From the NCBI GenBank assembly GCA_964620445.1, contig CAZUHB010000036.1, forward strand, positions 4,815-68,814: DNA of 64,000 nucleotides. Direction: 5' to 3'. This document shows positions 1 through 10,612 of this stretch, in pieces (position 1 is the first letter of the stretch; every line of letters starts with the position of its first letter). Position numbers and translations under genes: made by a program. The notes under the pieces were generated by a model. The model ran no database searches and was not told where the DNA came from. It saw only the letters and a program-made list of their open reading frames with translations. The stretch is from CAZUHB01 sp964620445 (GTDB lineage: Bacteria > Planctomycetota > B15-G4 > CAYZWU01).

Positions 1-1
1 C

Positions 2-1744
2 CGCGCGCAGGAAAAGCAGCAGTACCTCATGGACCGCCGCGAGGCGTGGCTTCAGTGGGAAGAGGACATCGAGCAGACCCGCATCCCCTACTCCGACATT
101 CTCACGGAGATCGACGACGAGACATGGACCAAGATCTCCCAGGTCCGTTCGTCGGTCAAGAGCCTCCGCATCGACGAGCTCGATGATCCTGAAGCGCTCG
201 AGCTCAAGCTCAAGCTCAAGAGCACGCGGTCCAATTTCAACTTCGACGAGGAAGAAATCGGCGCCGTTGCAAACTGGATCACCACCCTCACGGCGATCCC
301 CGTCGTGGTCGACCCCGAGGCCAAGCAGGAGCTCGACGACAACGGCGAAACGGTCACCTTGCGCGACCTGAACGACATCAGCGTCGAGTCGCTCCTCAAC
401 ATCATCACCCAGCAGGTGGGCGAGGATCTGACCTGGATCGTGGACAACGGCGCGGTCAAGATCACGAAGAAGGAGAAATCTCTCGGAGAGCCGGTCATCA
501 GGATCCACCCGATCCAGGACATCTCCTTCGGTCTCACCGATTTCCGCGGACCCGACATCGGCCGTATCGTTCCTCCCGGCGAAGCGGGCGAAGACGCCGA
601 GACGTCGATCTTCGGCGGCGAACTCGAGAAGCAGATGCCCATTCCGCCCGAGGAGATTCTCACCCTCATCCGCGAAAACATCTCGCGCGAGTCGTGGGAT
701 CTCGACCAGTACAACATCGACATCTCTCAGGATCTGAGCAGCCTGCTCGTGATCCACACCAATGATGTGCAGAAAGAGGTGGCCGCGTTCCTCGACGACC
801 TGCGGCGTTTCGCGAGCTGTGTCGTGACGATCGAGAGCCGCTTCATCGAGATCAACAAGGGCTTCCTGCAGGAAGTGGGCGCCGACTTCCGCGGCCTGGG
901 CGGCGACGGCAAATCGGAAGAAGTGCCTCTCGGCGTGACGAACGGCTACGAGGACAATGCCTCGCAAGGTCTGGACAACACCGGTGAAGGCGATCCGGGC
1001 GCCAGCCCCTCGGCCGGTATCTTTTTCAACGACAACTCCGACGGCGATATCCGTTTCCGCAACGAGAGTTTCTTCGAGAATCCCCTGGGCGACCTTCTCT
1101 CCACGATGGGCGGGGGTGCGTTCCAGTTCTCGCTGCTCGACGATACGCTCTTCAACCTCGTTGTGCGCGCTGTCGAGAAATCGTACAACGCGACCGAGGT
1201 GACGTCGCCGATCATCACCGTCTTCAACACGCAGAGAGCCTACATCACGGTGATCAACCAGATCTCCTACGTGCAGGGCTTCGACGTGGACGTGGCGAAC
1301 AGCGCCTACATCGCCAACCCGAACATCGGCATCATCCAGGACGGCATCGTGCTCGACGTGAAGCCGACCGTGTCCTACGACCGCAAGTACATCACCCTCG
1401 AAATCCAGGCCACGGTGGCCGAACTCACGGGCCTGAGGAATATCGAGACCACGCTGGGCGGCCAGTCGCAGAAGGTTTCCTTCCAGCTGCCCGATCTCTT
1501 CGTGAGCACGGCGTCGGCCACGGTTGTTGTTCCTGACGGCGGCAACATCCTGCTCGGCGGGCTCAAGTCGATCCGCTACGTGAACCGCAAGGCGGGCACG
1601 CCGATCCTGAGCAAGATCCCGATCGTCAGCTTCTTCTTCTCCCAGAAGGGGATCGATGACGAGATGAACAACCTGATCATTCTCGCCAAGGCGCACATCA
1701 CGGACATGAACACGATCCGGAACGCGCCGATCGTGGCTCGATAA
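2..1744 (+). CDS. Secretin family outer-membrane channel protein (5' end outside window)
   Basis: The frame is open from the first codon of the window, so the N-terminus is missing; the Met at 29 is probably internal. Counting from that Met, residues about 66-150 resemble a secretin N0/STN-type domain. A second periplasmic domain follows at about 210-265, then the C-terminal secretin domain from about 270 (VTIESRFIEI) to 560. It carries the family signature VPDGGNILLGGL and the motif GTPILSKIPIVSFFF close to the end. Secretins form the outer-membrane gate of type II/III secretion or type IV pili. The protein ends soon after the secretin domain, without a long pilotin-binding tail. Other pilus parts in the window (pilT, a prepilin peptidase, a GspC-like protein) are consistent with a T2SS/T4P role, but the exact system cannot be told. 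A strong terminator follows. Confidence 0.92.
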   Translation, partial: RAQEKQQYLMDRREAWLQWEEDIEQTRIPYSDILTEIDDETWTKISQVRSSVKSLRIDELDDPEALELKLKLKSTRSNFNFDEEEIGAVANWITTLTAIPVVVDPEAKQELDDNGETVTLRDLNDISVESLLNIITQQVGEDLTWIVDNGAVKITKKEKSLGEPVIRIHPIQDISFGLTDFRGPDIGRIVPPGEAGEDAETSIFGGELEKQMPIPPEEILTLIRENISRESWDLDQYNIDISQDLSSLLVIHTNDVQKEVAAFLDDLRRFASCVVTIESRFIEINKGFLQEVGADFRGLGGDGKSEEVPLGVTNGYEDNASQGLDNTGEGDPGASPSAGIFFNDNSDGDIRFRNESFFENPLGDLLSTMGGGAFQFSLLDDTLFNLVVRAVEKSYNATEVTSPIITVFNTQRAYITVINQISYVQGFDVDVANSAYIANPNIGIIQDGIVLDVKPTVSYDRKYITLEIQATVAELTGLRNIETTLGGQSQKVSFQLPDLFVSTASATVVVPDGGNILLGGLKSIRYVNRKAGTPILSKIPIVSFFFSQKGIDDEMNNLIILAKAHITDMNTIRNAPIVAR

Positions 1745-1774
1745 GAATCAGGAATACCACCTTGAACAGACACA

Positions 1775-1810
1775 GGGCCGCGCGCTTCTCGAAGCGCGCG
1801 GCCCTTTTTT
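1775..1810 (+). terminator. Rho-independent terminator after the secretin gene
   Basis: A perfect 14-bp stem (1775-1788 with 1791-1804) with a TC loop is followed by six T. It starts 31 bases past the secretin stop and ends that operon. Confidence 0.93.
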
Positions 1811-1913
1811 ATTCGATGGCGCTCTTTCGAGTTTTGTCGGATCGGCTGCACTCCGGGAATCGGTCCCCCTTCGGAGCCTATTTTCCGGCGATCACGATTT
1901 TTCGGCGATCACC

Positions 1914-1942
1914 TTGCTGCCGCTCAGGGGGTCGATTAAGAT
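1914..1942 (+). promoter_or_regulatory. Candidate sigma-70 promoter for the HAD/opp operon
   Basis: TTGCTG (1914-1919) and TAAGAT (1937-1942) are separated by 17 bases. They lie between the secretin terminator and the HAD gene, where a promoter is expected. Sequence match only. Confidence 0.4.
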
Positions 1943-1994
1943 ATTCGACGTGGCGGCTTGATTCCGATTCCGTTCAGTGAGAGACGACCGCGCC

Positions 1995-2732
1995 ATGGCT
2001 TCATCCAAAAAACTCGAGGCGATCTTCTTCGACATCGACGACACTCTCTATTCGACCACCGCCTTCGCCCGGAAGGCGCGGCGGAACGCCATCGACGCGA
2101 TGATCCGCGCCGGACTCAGGACCGATCCCGAAGATGCCATGCAAGAGCTGAGCGAGATCATCGCCGAGTTCTCGTCCAACCATGGCCAGCATTTCGACAA
2201 GCTCCTTCAGAGGCTTCCCATGCGGGCAAGCGCCGGGATAAATCCGGTGATCCTCGTGGCGAGCGCCGTCATGGGCTATCACCGGACCAAGTACACCCAC
2301 CTCAAACCATTTCCCGAGGTCAAGAAGGTCCTGGTCGCGCTGAACACCCTGCCTCTCAAACTCGGTGTCATCACCGATGGTCGGGCCGTCAAGCAGGCAG
2401 GAAAGCTGCTCTGGCTCGACCTTTACCAGTACTTTCACCCCCAGGCGATCTTCATTTCGGACCAGATCGGCATCTCCAAGCCGAACAAGAAGCTATTCGC
2501 CAAGGCTTGCCGGAAGGCGGGGATCAATCCAGCAATGACGATGTACATCGGCAACGATCCGATCCAGGACATCGACGCGGCCAACGCGGCTGGAATGACG
2601 AGTGTTCTGGTCCGCCGAAAGGGAGTTCCGGACCGGCCGCTCGGGGACACGAAAACGGATTACGAAATCGGCGGCCTTACCGAGCTCGCCGCAATCCTGA
2701 AAGACGACTTCGCCATCGATGTGGTTCTCTGA
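1995..2732 (+). CDS. HAD-superfamily hydrolase
   Basis: A haloacid-dehalogenase fold phosphatase of about 245 residues. Motif I is FFDIDDTLY, with the nucleophile and acid/base Asp pair. Motif II is VITDGR, motif III is the Lys of ISKPNKKLF, and motif IV is YIGNDPIQDIDAA. A helical cap domain lies between motifs I and II, as in subfamily IA. The substrate cannot be read from the sequence. ATG 1995 is chosen because a purine-rich GAGAG lies 11 bases upstream; an in-frame GTG at 1977 has no visible ribosome binding site. The last codons overlap the start of the ABC transporter binding protein, so it is the first gene of that operon. Confidence 0.88.
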   Translation: MASSKKLEAIFFDIDDTLYSTTAFARKARRNAIDAMIRAGLRTDPEDAMQELSEIIAEFSSNHGQHFDKLLQRLPMRASAGINPVILVASAVMGYHRTKYTHLKPFPEVKKVLVALNTLPLKLGVITDGRAVKQAGKLLWLDLYQYFHPQAIFISDQIGISKPNKKLFAKACRKAGINPAMTMYIGNDPIQDIDAANAAGMTSVLVRRKGVPDRPLGDTKTDYEIGGLTELAAILKDDFAIDVVL

Positions 2733-4323
2733 CCGTTTGAAGATGATTCTCTTCTGCTTTCTCCTGGCCGCGCCGGGGGCGGGGGTGGCGCTCTTCGCGC
2801 TCGGCGGCCAGCAAGGGAAGGCGGATTTCACCTTCGTCAACCAGGCCGAGATCACGTCGCTCGATCCGGCGATCGCAACCGCCATCCCCGAGGGGCGGAT
2901 CATCATGGCCCTCTTCGAGGGGCTCACCACCCTTCACCCGCGAACGCTCGAACCTCTGCCGGGCGTGGCTCGATCGTGGACGGTCTCCGAAGACGGTCTC
3001 CTCTGGACCTTTCACATCAGGCCCGGCCTGCGTTGGTCCGACGGGAGCCGGCTCACCGCCCATGACTTCGTCTATTCGTGGCGGCGGTTTCTGGAGCCGG
3101 AGACGGCCGCCGCCTATGCCTACCTTCTCTGGCACGTCGAGGGACGGGAGGAGTTCCTGGCGGGCGGCGATGAAGAGGCGAAGCACCTCGGGCTCTCCGC
3201 ACCGGACGATCTGACCTTCGAGGTGAGCCTCGAGACAGCCTGCCCCTATTTCCTGAGCATCGTCTCCTTCTATCCGCTCTGTCCGGTGAGCAGGGCGTGT
3301 ATCGACCGCTTCGGCTCGAGAGACTGGATCAAAGCGGAAAACCTCATATCGAACGGACCCTTCCGGATCACCCAGAGACGGCTGAAGGATCGGATCAGGC
3401 TCGAGAAGAATCCCTTCTACTGGGACAGCCGGAACGTGGGCGTCGACACGATCGACGCCCTGGCCGTCGACTCCCCTATCACGGCTCTCAACCTCTACCT
3501 CACCGGCGGGGCCGACTGGATCAATTTCGTGCCGCCCATCGCCATAAGAGCTCTCGAAAACAGGCCCGACTTCTCTGTCGCGCCCAACCTGGGGACCAAT
3601 TTCCTGCGATTCAACACGACCCGCGAGGCGCTGAGAGACGAGCGGGTCAGGCGGGCGATCCATCTCGCCATCGACAAGAAGGAGCTGGTCGACGGCGTTC
3701 TCAAGGGCGGACAGATCCCGGCCGACTCCTTCGTGCCGCCGGGGATACCGGGCTATTCGCCCCCCGAGGTCGATATCTTCGATCCGGAACGCGCGGCCGA
3801 ACTCCTGGCCGCGGCAGGTTTCCCCGAGGGCGAAGGATTTCCCGAGTTCTCCATTCTCTACAGCACGAGCGAGACGAACCGCGATATCGCCGAGGTCATT
3901 GCGCTCCAGCTCAAACGCAACCTCGGGATCCGCCTCCACCCGGCGAGCCAGGAGCGAAAGGTCTACTTCCTGTCGCAGAACACGCTCGATTACGATCTCT
4001 GCCTCTGTTCATGGCTCGGCGATTATCTCGACGCGAGCACCTTTCTCGAGGTCTTCACTTCGAGAAGCGAGATCGACAACAACCGGACGGGCTGGTCCAA
4101 CGGCGAGTACGACCGTCTGCTCACCGCGGCGGCGGCCGAGTTGAATCAAGAGTGCCGCGCCGCGCTCCTGACGTCGGCCGAGGAGATCCTGCTGCGCGAA
4201 GCGCCGATCGCGATCCTCTACTTCAGGACAACGACCAACCTGTTCAATCCCGCCTGGGAAGGCTATCACGACAACATTCTCGACATCCATCCCTTGAAGT
4301 ACATGAGGCGGAGGGCGCCATGA
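2719..4323 (+). CDS. Peptide ABC transporter substrate-binding protein (SBP family 5, OppA-like)
   Basis: A 534-residue extracytoplasmic solute-binding protein of the OppA/DppA/NikA family. It starts with a hydrophobic segment (about residues 9-28) that has no lipobox cysteine, so it is probably membrane-anchored or cleaved by signal peptidase I. Family features include ITSLDPAIAT and ALFEGLTTLHP near the N-terminus, WTFHIRPGLRWSDG, and NGPFRI mid-protein. The ligand is probably an oligopeptide, but this is not decidable here. The gene overlaps the HAD gene by 14 bases and its TGA overlaps the ATG of the permease gene, so the genes are translationally coupled. Confidence 0.93.
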   Translation: MWFSDRLKMILFCFLLAAPGAGVALFALGGQQGKADFTFVNQAEITSLDPAIATAIPEGRIIMALFEGLTTLHPRTLEPLPGVARSWTVSEDGLLWTFHIRPGLRWSDGSRLTAHDFVYSWRRFLEPETAAAYAYLLWHVEGREEFLAGGDEEAKHLGLSAPDDLTFEVSLETACPYFLSIVSFYPLCPVSRACIDRFGSRDWIKAENLISNGPFRITQRRLKDRIRLEKNPFYWDSRNVGVDTIDALAVDSPITALNLYLTGGADWINFVPPIAIRALENRPDFSVAPNLGTNFLRFNTTREALRDERVRRAIHLAIDKKELVDGVLKGGQIPADSFVPPGIPGYSPPEVDIFDPERAAELLAAAGFPEGEGFPEFSILYSTSETNRDIAEVIALQLKRNLGIRLHPASQERKVYFLSQNTLDYDLCLCSWLGDYLDASTFLEVFTSRSEIDNNRTGWSNGEYDRLLTAAAAELNQECRAALLTSAEEILLREAPIAILYFRTTTNLFNPAWEGYHDNILDIHPLKYMRRRAP

Positions 4324-5237
4324 AGGCATTTGTCGTCAAGCGCGCCTTCTGGTTCTGTTTCACGCTCTGGGTGGTGATCACCGTCTCGTTCATCCTGACG
4401 CGGTCGGTCAAGGGAGGGCCCTTCGACGAGGGCCGCGACCTTCCGCCCGACATCAAGCAAAATCTTCTCGAAAAGTACAACCTCGATGATCCGGTTCTCG
4501 AGCAGTACGCCGATTATCTTGCCGGAGTCGTGTTCCGCTTCGATCTGGGACCGTCCCTCAAGATGCGCGACTACTCGGTGAACGAGATCATCGCCGAGAC
4601 CCTTCCGCGCTCCGCTTTCCTCGGGATGCTGGCGCTCCTCGTCGCTCTCGTCGTCGGTCTCTCGGCAGGGATCGTCGCCGCTGTGCGCCGCGGCGGCGCC
4701 GTGGACGGGTTCATCATGACCCTCGCGGCGCTCGGCATCGCCATCCCGAACTTCATGCTCGCCTCGGTCCTCATCATCCTTTTCGTCTTCGTCTGGCCCC
4801 TCTTTCCGGCGGCCGGATGGGGTTCATTCAGCCACCTCGTGCTCCCGGCGCTCGCCCTGGGCGCCGCCTTCAGCGCCAACATCGCGCGCTTGGCCCGGTC
4901 AGGTATGCTCGAGGTCCTCCAGGAAGAATACATTCTCACCGCCCGCGCGCGCGGTTTGCGCGAATCGCGCGTCATCCTCGTGCACGCCTTGCGCGGCGCG
5001 CTCCTTCCGGTCGTCTCTTTTCTCGGCCCGGCCGCGGCGGGGATCCTCACGGGCACCCTCGTGATCGAGAAGATCTTTGCCATCCCCGGTATGGGCGATT
5101 TCTTCGTCAATGCCGCCCTCAACAGGGATCACACGCTCACCATGGGGATCGTAATCGTCTACTGCATACTCGTGTACATGATCAACCTGCTCGTCGACGT
5201 GGCCTACACCCTCATCGATCCGAGGGTCAAGCTATGA
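4320..5237 (+). CDS. ABC transporter permease, OppB-like
   Basis: Inner-membrane subunit of the importer, 305 residues with six predicted membrane segments. After the first segment (residues 9-27) comes a periplasmic loop, then the binding-protein-dependent transport domain. The EAA loop is visible as EYILTARARGLRESRVILVHALRGALLPV, the contact site for the ATPases (about residues 200-230). A typical IPGMG follows, and the protein ends in LIDPRVKL as OppB/DppB proteins do. Its ATG overlaps the stop of the binding-protein gene, and its own stop overlaps the next permease start, giving a tightly coupled operon. Confidence 0.94.
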   Translation: MKAFVVKRAFWFCFTLWVVITVSFILTRSVKGGPFDEGRDLPPDIKQNLLEKYNLDDPVLEQYADYLAGVVFRFDLGPSLKMRDYSVNEIIAETLPRSAFLGMLALLVALVVGLSAGIVAAVRRGGAVDGFIMTLAALGIAIPNFMLASVLIILFVFVWPLFPAAGWGSFSHLVLPALALGAAFSANIARLARSGMLEVLQEEYILTARARGLRESRVILVHALRGALLPVVSFLGPAAAGILTGTLVIEKIFAIPGMGDFFVNAALNRDHTLTMGIVIVYCILVYMINLLVDVAYTLIDPRVKL

Positions 5238-6231
5238 CGAGCACAGCCGGAGACCAGAAGACGAAGTGGAGCAGCCGCGCGGCCGTGCTGGCGGCGACCC
5301 ACCCCGCGGCCTTCGTCGGCGCGATCGGTATCGTCCTCGTCACGGCGGCGGCACTCCTTGCTCCGATCCTTCCCCTGCCCAACCATCTCGAGGGCCGGAT
5401 GGACGAGCAGTTTCTCGCTCCCTCTCCCGAGATCCGCCCGATCTCGATCCCGCTCGAAGAAGGGGCGGCCGCGTCGGTCCGCAAATCGCTCTTCGGGGAC
5501 CGGGAGCTCTTCAATCTCGCGGGCACCGATTCGAAAGGGCGGGATCTGCTCAGCCGGCTCATCTGGGGCAGCCGCGTGTCGCTCCTCGTCGGTGTGATCG
5601 CCGCACTGGTCACTCTTTTCATCGGGGTCCTCTACGGGGCCCTGTCCGGCTATCTGGGCGGTCTGACCGACGACGCCATGATGCGGTTCGTGGACATACT
5701 CTACTCGATCCCGTTCATCTTCATCGTGATCTATCTCATCTCCGTCCTCCAGGAGTACGACCAGTCGCTCCGCGCGATCGGCATTACCCGGGAGACCGTG
5801 CTCTACATCCTTATCGGCGCGATCTACTGGTTGACCATGGCGCGCGTCGTGCGCGGCCAGATCCTCTCGCTCAAGGAACGGGAGTTCGTGCGCGCCGCGG
5901 AGGCGATCGGCGCGTCGAAGCTCCGGATCGTCGTACGCCACCTCATCCCCAATGTTCTCGGCATCGTGGTCGTCTACCTCACGCTCACCATCCCGCGCAT
6001 CATGCTCTTCGAATCCTTCCTCTCATTCCTCGGCCTCGGCGTTGCGCCGCCCGACGTTTCGTGGGGACTGCTCGCCAGCGACGCCGTCGCGGTGATCTCA
6101 CCGGTCAGCGTCTACTGGTGGCTGGCCGTTTTTCCCGGCTCTGTCCTCGCGTTGACCCTTCTCTGCCTGAATCTCGTGGGCGACGGCCTCCGCGATATGC
6201 TCGATCCGCGTGTCGTGAAAAGGGGGCGCCC

Positions 6232-6235
<4 letters not shown>
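5234..6235 (+). CDS. ABC transporter permease, OppC-like
   Basis: Second permease subunit, 333 residues. It has the OppC N-terminal region with one membrane segment and a periplasmic stretch ending in the motif LAGTDSKGRDLLSRLIWGSRVSLLVG. Five further membrane segments follow. The EAA loop is REFVRAAEAIGASKLRIVVRHLIPN (about 218-242), and the C-terminal LVGDGLRDMLDPR is diagnostic of this family. The start overlaps the OppB-like stop by four bases (ATGA), and the stop overlaps the ATPase start in the same way. Confidence 0.94.
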
Positions 6236-7272
<1,037 letters not shown>

Positions 7273-7293
7273 TCGACCGGGCGGCTCACACCC

Positions 7294-8361
7294 TTACAGG
7301 ATGCATCGATACATGGTCTGATCGTCGGGGCACTTCGTCGGCGGGTCGGCTTTCGCGCACTCCGGTTTCGCGTCGGGACAGCGGGGATGAAACGCGCACC
7401 CCGGCGGAGGATCGATCGGCGAAGGAACATCGCCGTCGAGAATGATCCGCTTCGCCCGGCCTCCCGGCTCGGGAACGGGAACGGCCGAAATGAGCGCCCG
7501 CGTGTACGGGTGCCGGGCATTGGCGAACAAAGCGGACACGCCGCCGATCTCGACGATCCTGCCGAGGTACATCACGGCCACCCTGTCGCAGATATGCTTC
7601 ACCACGGAAAGATCGTGGGAGATGAACAGATATGAGAGTCCCATCTCGACCCGCAAGTCGATGAGGAGGTTGATGACCTGTGCCTGGACCGACACGTCGA
7701 GGGCCGAAACCGGTTCGTCGCAGACCACGAAATCGGGCTGCACGCTGAGAGCGCGCGCAATGCCCACGCGCTGTCGCTGGCCGCCGGAAAATTCATGGGG
7801 GTAACGATCGAGCGCGTCAGGCGGAAGCCCCACCCTCTCGATCATGGCAGCGGCGCGATCCCGGAGCTCGCGGCCCCGGGCCAGCCCGAAGATGCGCATC
7901 CCTTCCGTCACGGTCGCTTCCACGGTGAAGCGCGGGTTGAGGGACGAAAAGGGATCTTGAAAAATGATCTGCATGCGGCGGCGCAGCATGCGCAGGTCGC
8001 GGGGCTTCAAGCCGAAGAGATCGATCCCGTCGAAGTAGACGCGGCCCGCCGTGGGCTCGATCAATCGAAGGATGATCCGGCCGAGCGTGGTCTTGCCGCA
8101 GCCCGACTCGCCCACGAGGCCCAGCGTTTCGCCGGGCGCGATCGAAAAGGTCACCTCGTCGAGAGCCTTGAGCGTTTCGGGACGCCGCCCGAAACCCCTC
8201 CCCCCCACGACGAAATGCTTCACCACGTCGTTCACCTCGACGATGGCCCTTTGAAGCATCTTCGGCTCCGAGCCTGTTTTGGGATCTACTGAACTGTTCG
8301 GTTTCACCCTCGATTTCTCCTCGAGCTCCTCCGATTCGGCCTCTTGCCAATCATACTTCAC
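7294..8361 (-). CDS. Oligopeptide ABC transporter ATP-binding protein, OppF-like
   Basis: ABC ATPase with Walker A GESGCGKT, Q-loop IIFQDPFSSLNP, signature FSGGQRQR, Walker B FVVCDEPVSALD and switch YLFISHDLSVV, ending in the oligopeptide-type C-terminal domain CAFHPRCPDAKPEC. The Q-loop and signature are typical of OppF/DppF. Two starts are possible. GTG at 8361 overlaps the upstream ATPase stop by 11 bases. ATG at 8259 has GGAG seven bases before it and gives the more usual length of 321 residues. The extra 34 residues would be charged and low in complexity. Last gene of the - strand operon; only 21 bases separate it from the convergent operon. Confidence 0.92.
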   Translation of the reverse strand: MKYDWQEAESEELEEKSRVKPNSSVDPKTGSEPKMLQRAIVEVNDVVKHFVVGGRGFGRRPETLKALDEVTFSIAPGETLGLVGESGCGKTTLGRIILRLIEPTAGRVYFDGIDLFGLKPRDLRMLRRRMQIIFQDPFSSLNPRFTVEATVTEGMRIFGLARGRELRDRAAAMIERVGLPPDALDRYPHEFSGGQRQRVGIARALSVQPDFVVCDEPVSALDVSVQAQVINLLIDLRVEMGLSYLFISHDLSVVKHICDRVAVMYLGRIVEIGGVSALFANARHPYTRALISAVPVPEPGGRAKRIILDGDVPSPIDPPPGCAFHPRCPDAKPECAKADPPTKCPDDQTMYRCIL

Positions 8362-9349
8362 GATCCGGAAAAAAACAGGCCACTCTGTGCCCCGGGGCCA
8401 GTTCCTCGAGGTTCGGCTTGCGTTCCGCGCAGAGAGGCCGGGCTTTCGGACAACGCGGACGGAAACGGCATCCCGCGGGATGAGCCGTGGGCCGCGGCAC
8501 GCTTCCCGGAATCGGCCGCAACCGATTCTGCCTTCGGCTGAGCGTGGGCACCGACCTCAGGAGCGCGACCGTGTAGGGATGGCTCGGGCGCTCGAAGAGC
8601 CGGTCCTTGCCCGCTTCCTCCACGATCTCCGCCGCGTACATCACGGCCACCCTGTCGCAGATGCCCGCCACGACGCCGAGGTCGTGGGAGATCAGGAGAA
8701 GCGACATCGCTTCTTCCTGGCGCAAGCGGCCGACGAGGTCGAGGATCTGCGCCTGGATCGTCACGTCGAGCGCGGAGGTCGGCTCGTCGGCGATCAACAG
8801 ATCGGGACCGCAGATGAGCGCCATGGCGATCATCGCCCGCTGGATCGTTCCGCCCGACAGCTGGTGCGGCCAGGACCGGGCGATCTTCTCGGGGGAAGGG
8901 ATGCCCACGCGGCCAAGGAACTCCACCGCGCGGTCGCGGGCGTCGCGCCGGGCGGTTTTCTTGTGGAGCGAGAGGGCCTCGGCGATCTGGGCACCCACGG
9001 TCAGGACCGGGTTGAGCGCCGTGGCCGGTTCCTGAAGGATCAGGGAGATCTCGTTGCCGCGCACCGCGCGGATCTCTCCTGGATCGAGTCCGAGCAGATC
9101 GCGTCCCTTGAAGAAGACCTCTCCTCCGACGATTTCGCCCGGCGGGTCGGCAACGAGCCGGAGGATCGACAAGGCGGTCACGGTTTTACCGCTCCCCGAC
9201 TCCCCCACCAGGCCGAGCGCCTCTGCCCTGCCGATGGTGAAGGAGACACTGTCCACGGCTACGGCGCGCGCCGGCGGACTGCCGAAAACCGTGGTCAATC
9301 CCCTGACGTCGAGTAGCGGCTGGTCGGGCCTGGCTGTCTCCTTGCTCAC
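8351..9349 (-). CDS. Oligopeptide ABC transporter ATP-binding protein, OppD-like (second importer)
   Basis: A 332-residue ABC ATPase of the OppD/DppD type. Walker A is GESGSGKT, Q-loop LILQEPATALNP, signature LSGGTIQR, Walker B LLIADEPTSALD and switch LLLISHDLGVV. The C-terminal peptide-transporter domain has the cysteine pair CRFRPRCP. The Q-loop has E instead of the usual D (QEP), an allowed variant. It lies between the OppC-like permease and the OppF-like ATPase and pairs with the latter as the usual ATPase heterodimer. Confidence 0.93.
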   Translation of the reverse strand: MSKETARPDQPLLDVRGLTTVFGSPPARAVAVDSVSFTIGRAEALGLVGESGSGKTVTALSILRLVADPPGEIVGGEVFFKGRDLLGLDPGEIRAVRGNEISLILQEPATALNPVLTVGAQIAEALSLHKKTARRDARDRAVEFLGRVGIPSPEKIARSWPHQLSGGTIQRAMIAMALICGPDLLIADEPTSALDVTIQAQILDLVGRLRQEEAMSLLLISHDLGVVAGICDRVAVMYAAEIVEEAGKDRLFERPSHPYTVALLRSVPTLSRRQNRLRPIPGSVPRPTAHPAGCRFRPRCPKARPLCAERKPNLEELAPGHRVACFFPDREV

Positions 9350-9364
9350 GATACGACTCCAGAT

Positions 9365-10612
9365 CTACTTCTTCAGGCGCGGATCGAGCGCGTCGCGCAG
9401 CCCTTCGCCAACAAGATTGAGGGCCACCACGGTGAAAAAGATACCTGCTCCGGGAAAAACGCTCAGCCACCAGGCCATGTCGAAATAGGGCCTGAACTCG
9501 GACAGAAGCCTTCCCCAGGACTGGCAATTGGCCGGCCCGATACCGAGAAAGCTGAGGCCGCTCTCGATGAGAATCGCCCCGGCCATACCGAACGTCGCCG
9601 AGACGATCACCGGTGCGAGAGCGTTGGGAAGAATGTGCCGTGCCATGATCCGTCTGTCGGTGAAGCCCATGGCGCGCGCGGCCGTGACGAATTCCCTGTC
9701 GCGCAGGCGGAGGAACTCGCCCCGCGTGAGGCGGGCCACACCCGGCCAGCGCAGGAGGCCGATGATCAGCATGACCCAGACGATACGCGGCGGCAGGAAG
9801 GCGAGCACGGCAAGGACCGCAAAGAAAGCCGGAAAGCAGGTCATGACCTCGATCAGGCGGAGCACCAGGACATCGACCCAGCCGCCGAAATACCCTGCCG
9901 CAGCGCCGAGCGCGATGCCGATGGCGAGGCAAACGAGAATCGCCGTGAACGCCACGAGCAACGAGATCCGCGTTCCGTGAATCATGCGGGAGAAGATGTC
10001 GTCCCCCTGGCGGTCGGTGCCGAAGATATGGGTCAGGCTCGGGGCATCGAGCGTATTCGTGAGGGGAACCTCGGACGGGGCAAAGCTGACAGGAGGAAAG
10101 ACGCAGAGAGCCGCTTCGCGCACTCCATCGCGGTAAGGAGTGTAGTCGTCGCGGATCAGCCTGTCAGGCCACATGAAGCCGATGACCACGACAGCCGTCG
10201 TCAGCAGCCCGAAAAGAGCGGCCAAGATCTTCCGCCTGCTCTCCTTCGAGAGGCCGGCGCCTTTTCTGGAAAGGAGTTTCGAGACGGTAAAGAGGAGTAT
10301 GGCCCCGGTCAAGCTGCCGAACCAGAAAAAATCCTCCTGCGTGAACGCCTCGAAAACGGGCAGCTCGAGCCCTTCGCCGTCAGCGAACAGGATCGGCCGG
10401 TTGCCCGCCAGAAAGGGCGCCAGCGCGGCAGTCACAAAAAGCAGGACGAGCAGAATCAGACCCGCCATGGGCGGTTTCTGCGACCGAAAGCGGTTCCACG
10501 TGGACGGGCCGCCGCCGATGGCGACCGGATCCGGATCGACTCCGCCCCGAGGGCCGGCTGCGCCGTCAGCCCGGTTCGTCCCTTCCGATCTCCTTTTTTC
10601 GGCCTCGCTCAT
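9365..10612 (-). CDS. ABC transporter permease, OppC/YejE-like, with enlarged N-terminus
   Basis: A 415-residue permease, about 100 residues longer than a standard OppC. The extra length is near the N-terminus: after the first membrane segment (about 48-68) there are two more hydrophobic stretches (about 95-115 and 132-150). The normal periplasmic part leading to HIFGTDRQGDDIFSRMIHG follows. The transport domain contains the EAA loop REFVTAARAMGFTDRRIMARHILPN, and the protein ends in LVGEGLRDALDPRLKK. Its start overlaps the stop of the OppB-like gene by four bases. Confidence 0.92.
   Translation of the reverse strand: MSEAEKRRSEGTNRADGAAGPRGGVDPDPVAIGGGPSTWNRFRSQKPPMAGLILLVLLFVTAALAPFLAGNRPILFADGEGLELPVFEAFTQEDFFWFGSLTGAILLFTVSKLLSRKGAGLSKESRRKILAALFGLLTTAVVVIGFMWPDRLIRDDYTPYRDGVREAALCVFPPVSFAPSEVPLTNTLDAPSLTHIFGTDRQGDDIFSRMIHGTRISLLVAFTAILVCLAIGIALGAAAGYFGGWVDVLVLRLIEVMTCFPAFFAVLAVLAFLPPRIVWVMLIIGLLRWPGVARLTRGEFLRLRDREFVTAARAMGFTDRRIMARHILPNALAPVIVSATFGMAGAILIESGLSFLGIGPANCQSWGRLLSEFRPYFDMAWWLSVFPGAGIFFTVVALNLVGEGLRDALDPRLKK

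Noticed and set aside
2677..3939. 420-codon open frame on the - strand across the substrate-binding protein gene
   Set aside because: It lies opposite a clear OppA-like gene and has the low-complexity Arg/Glu composition of an antisense shadow in GC-rich DNA.
3297..5237. 646-codon open frame on the + strand starting inside the binding-protein gene
   Set aside because: Its first half is an out-of-frame, Arg-rich reading of the binding-protein gene; only the portion from 4320 is real (the OppB-like permease).
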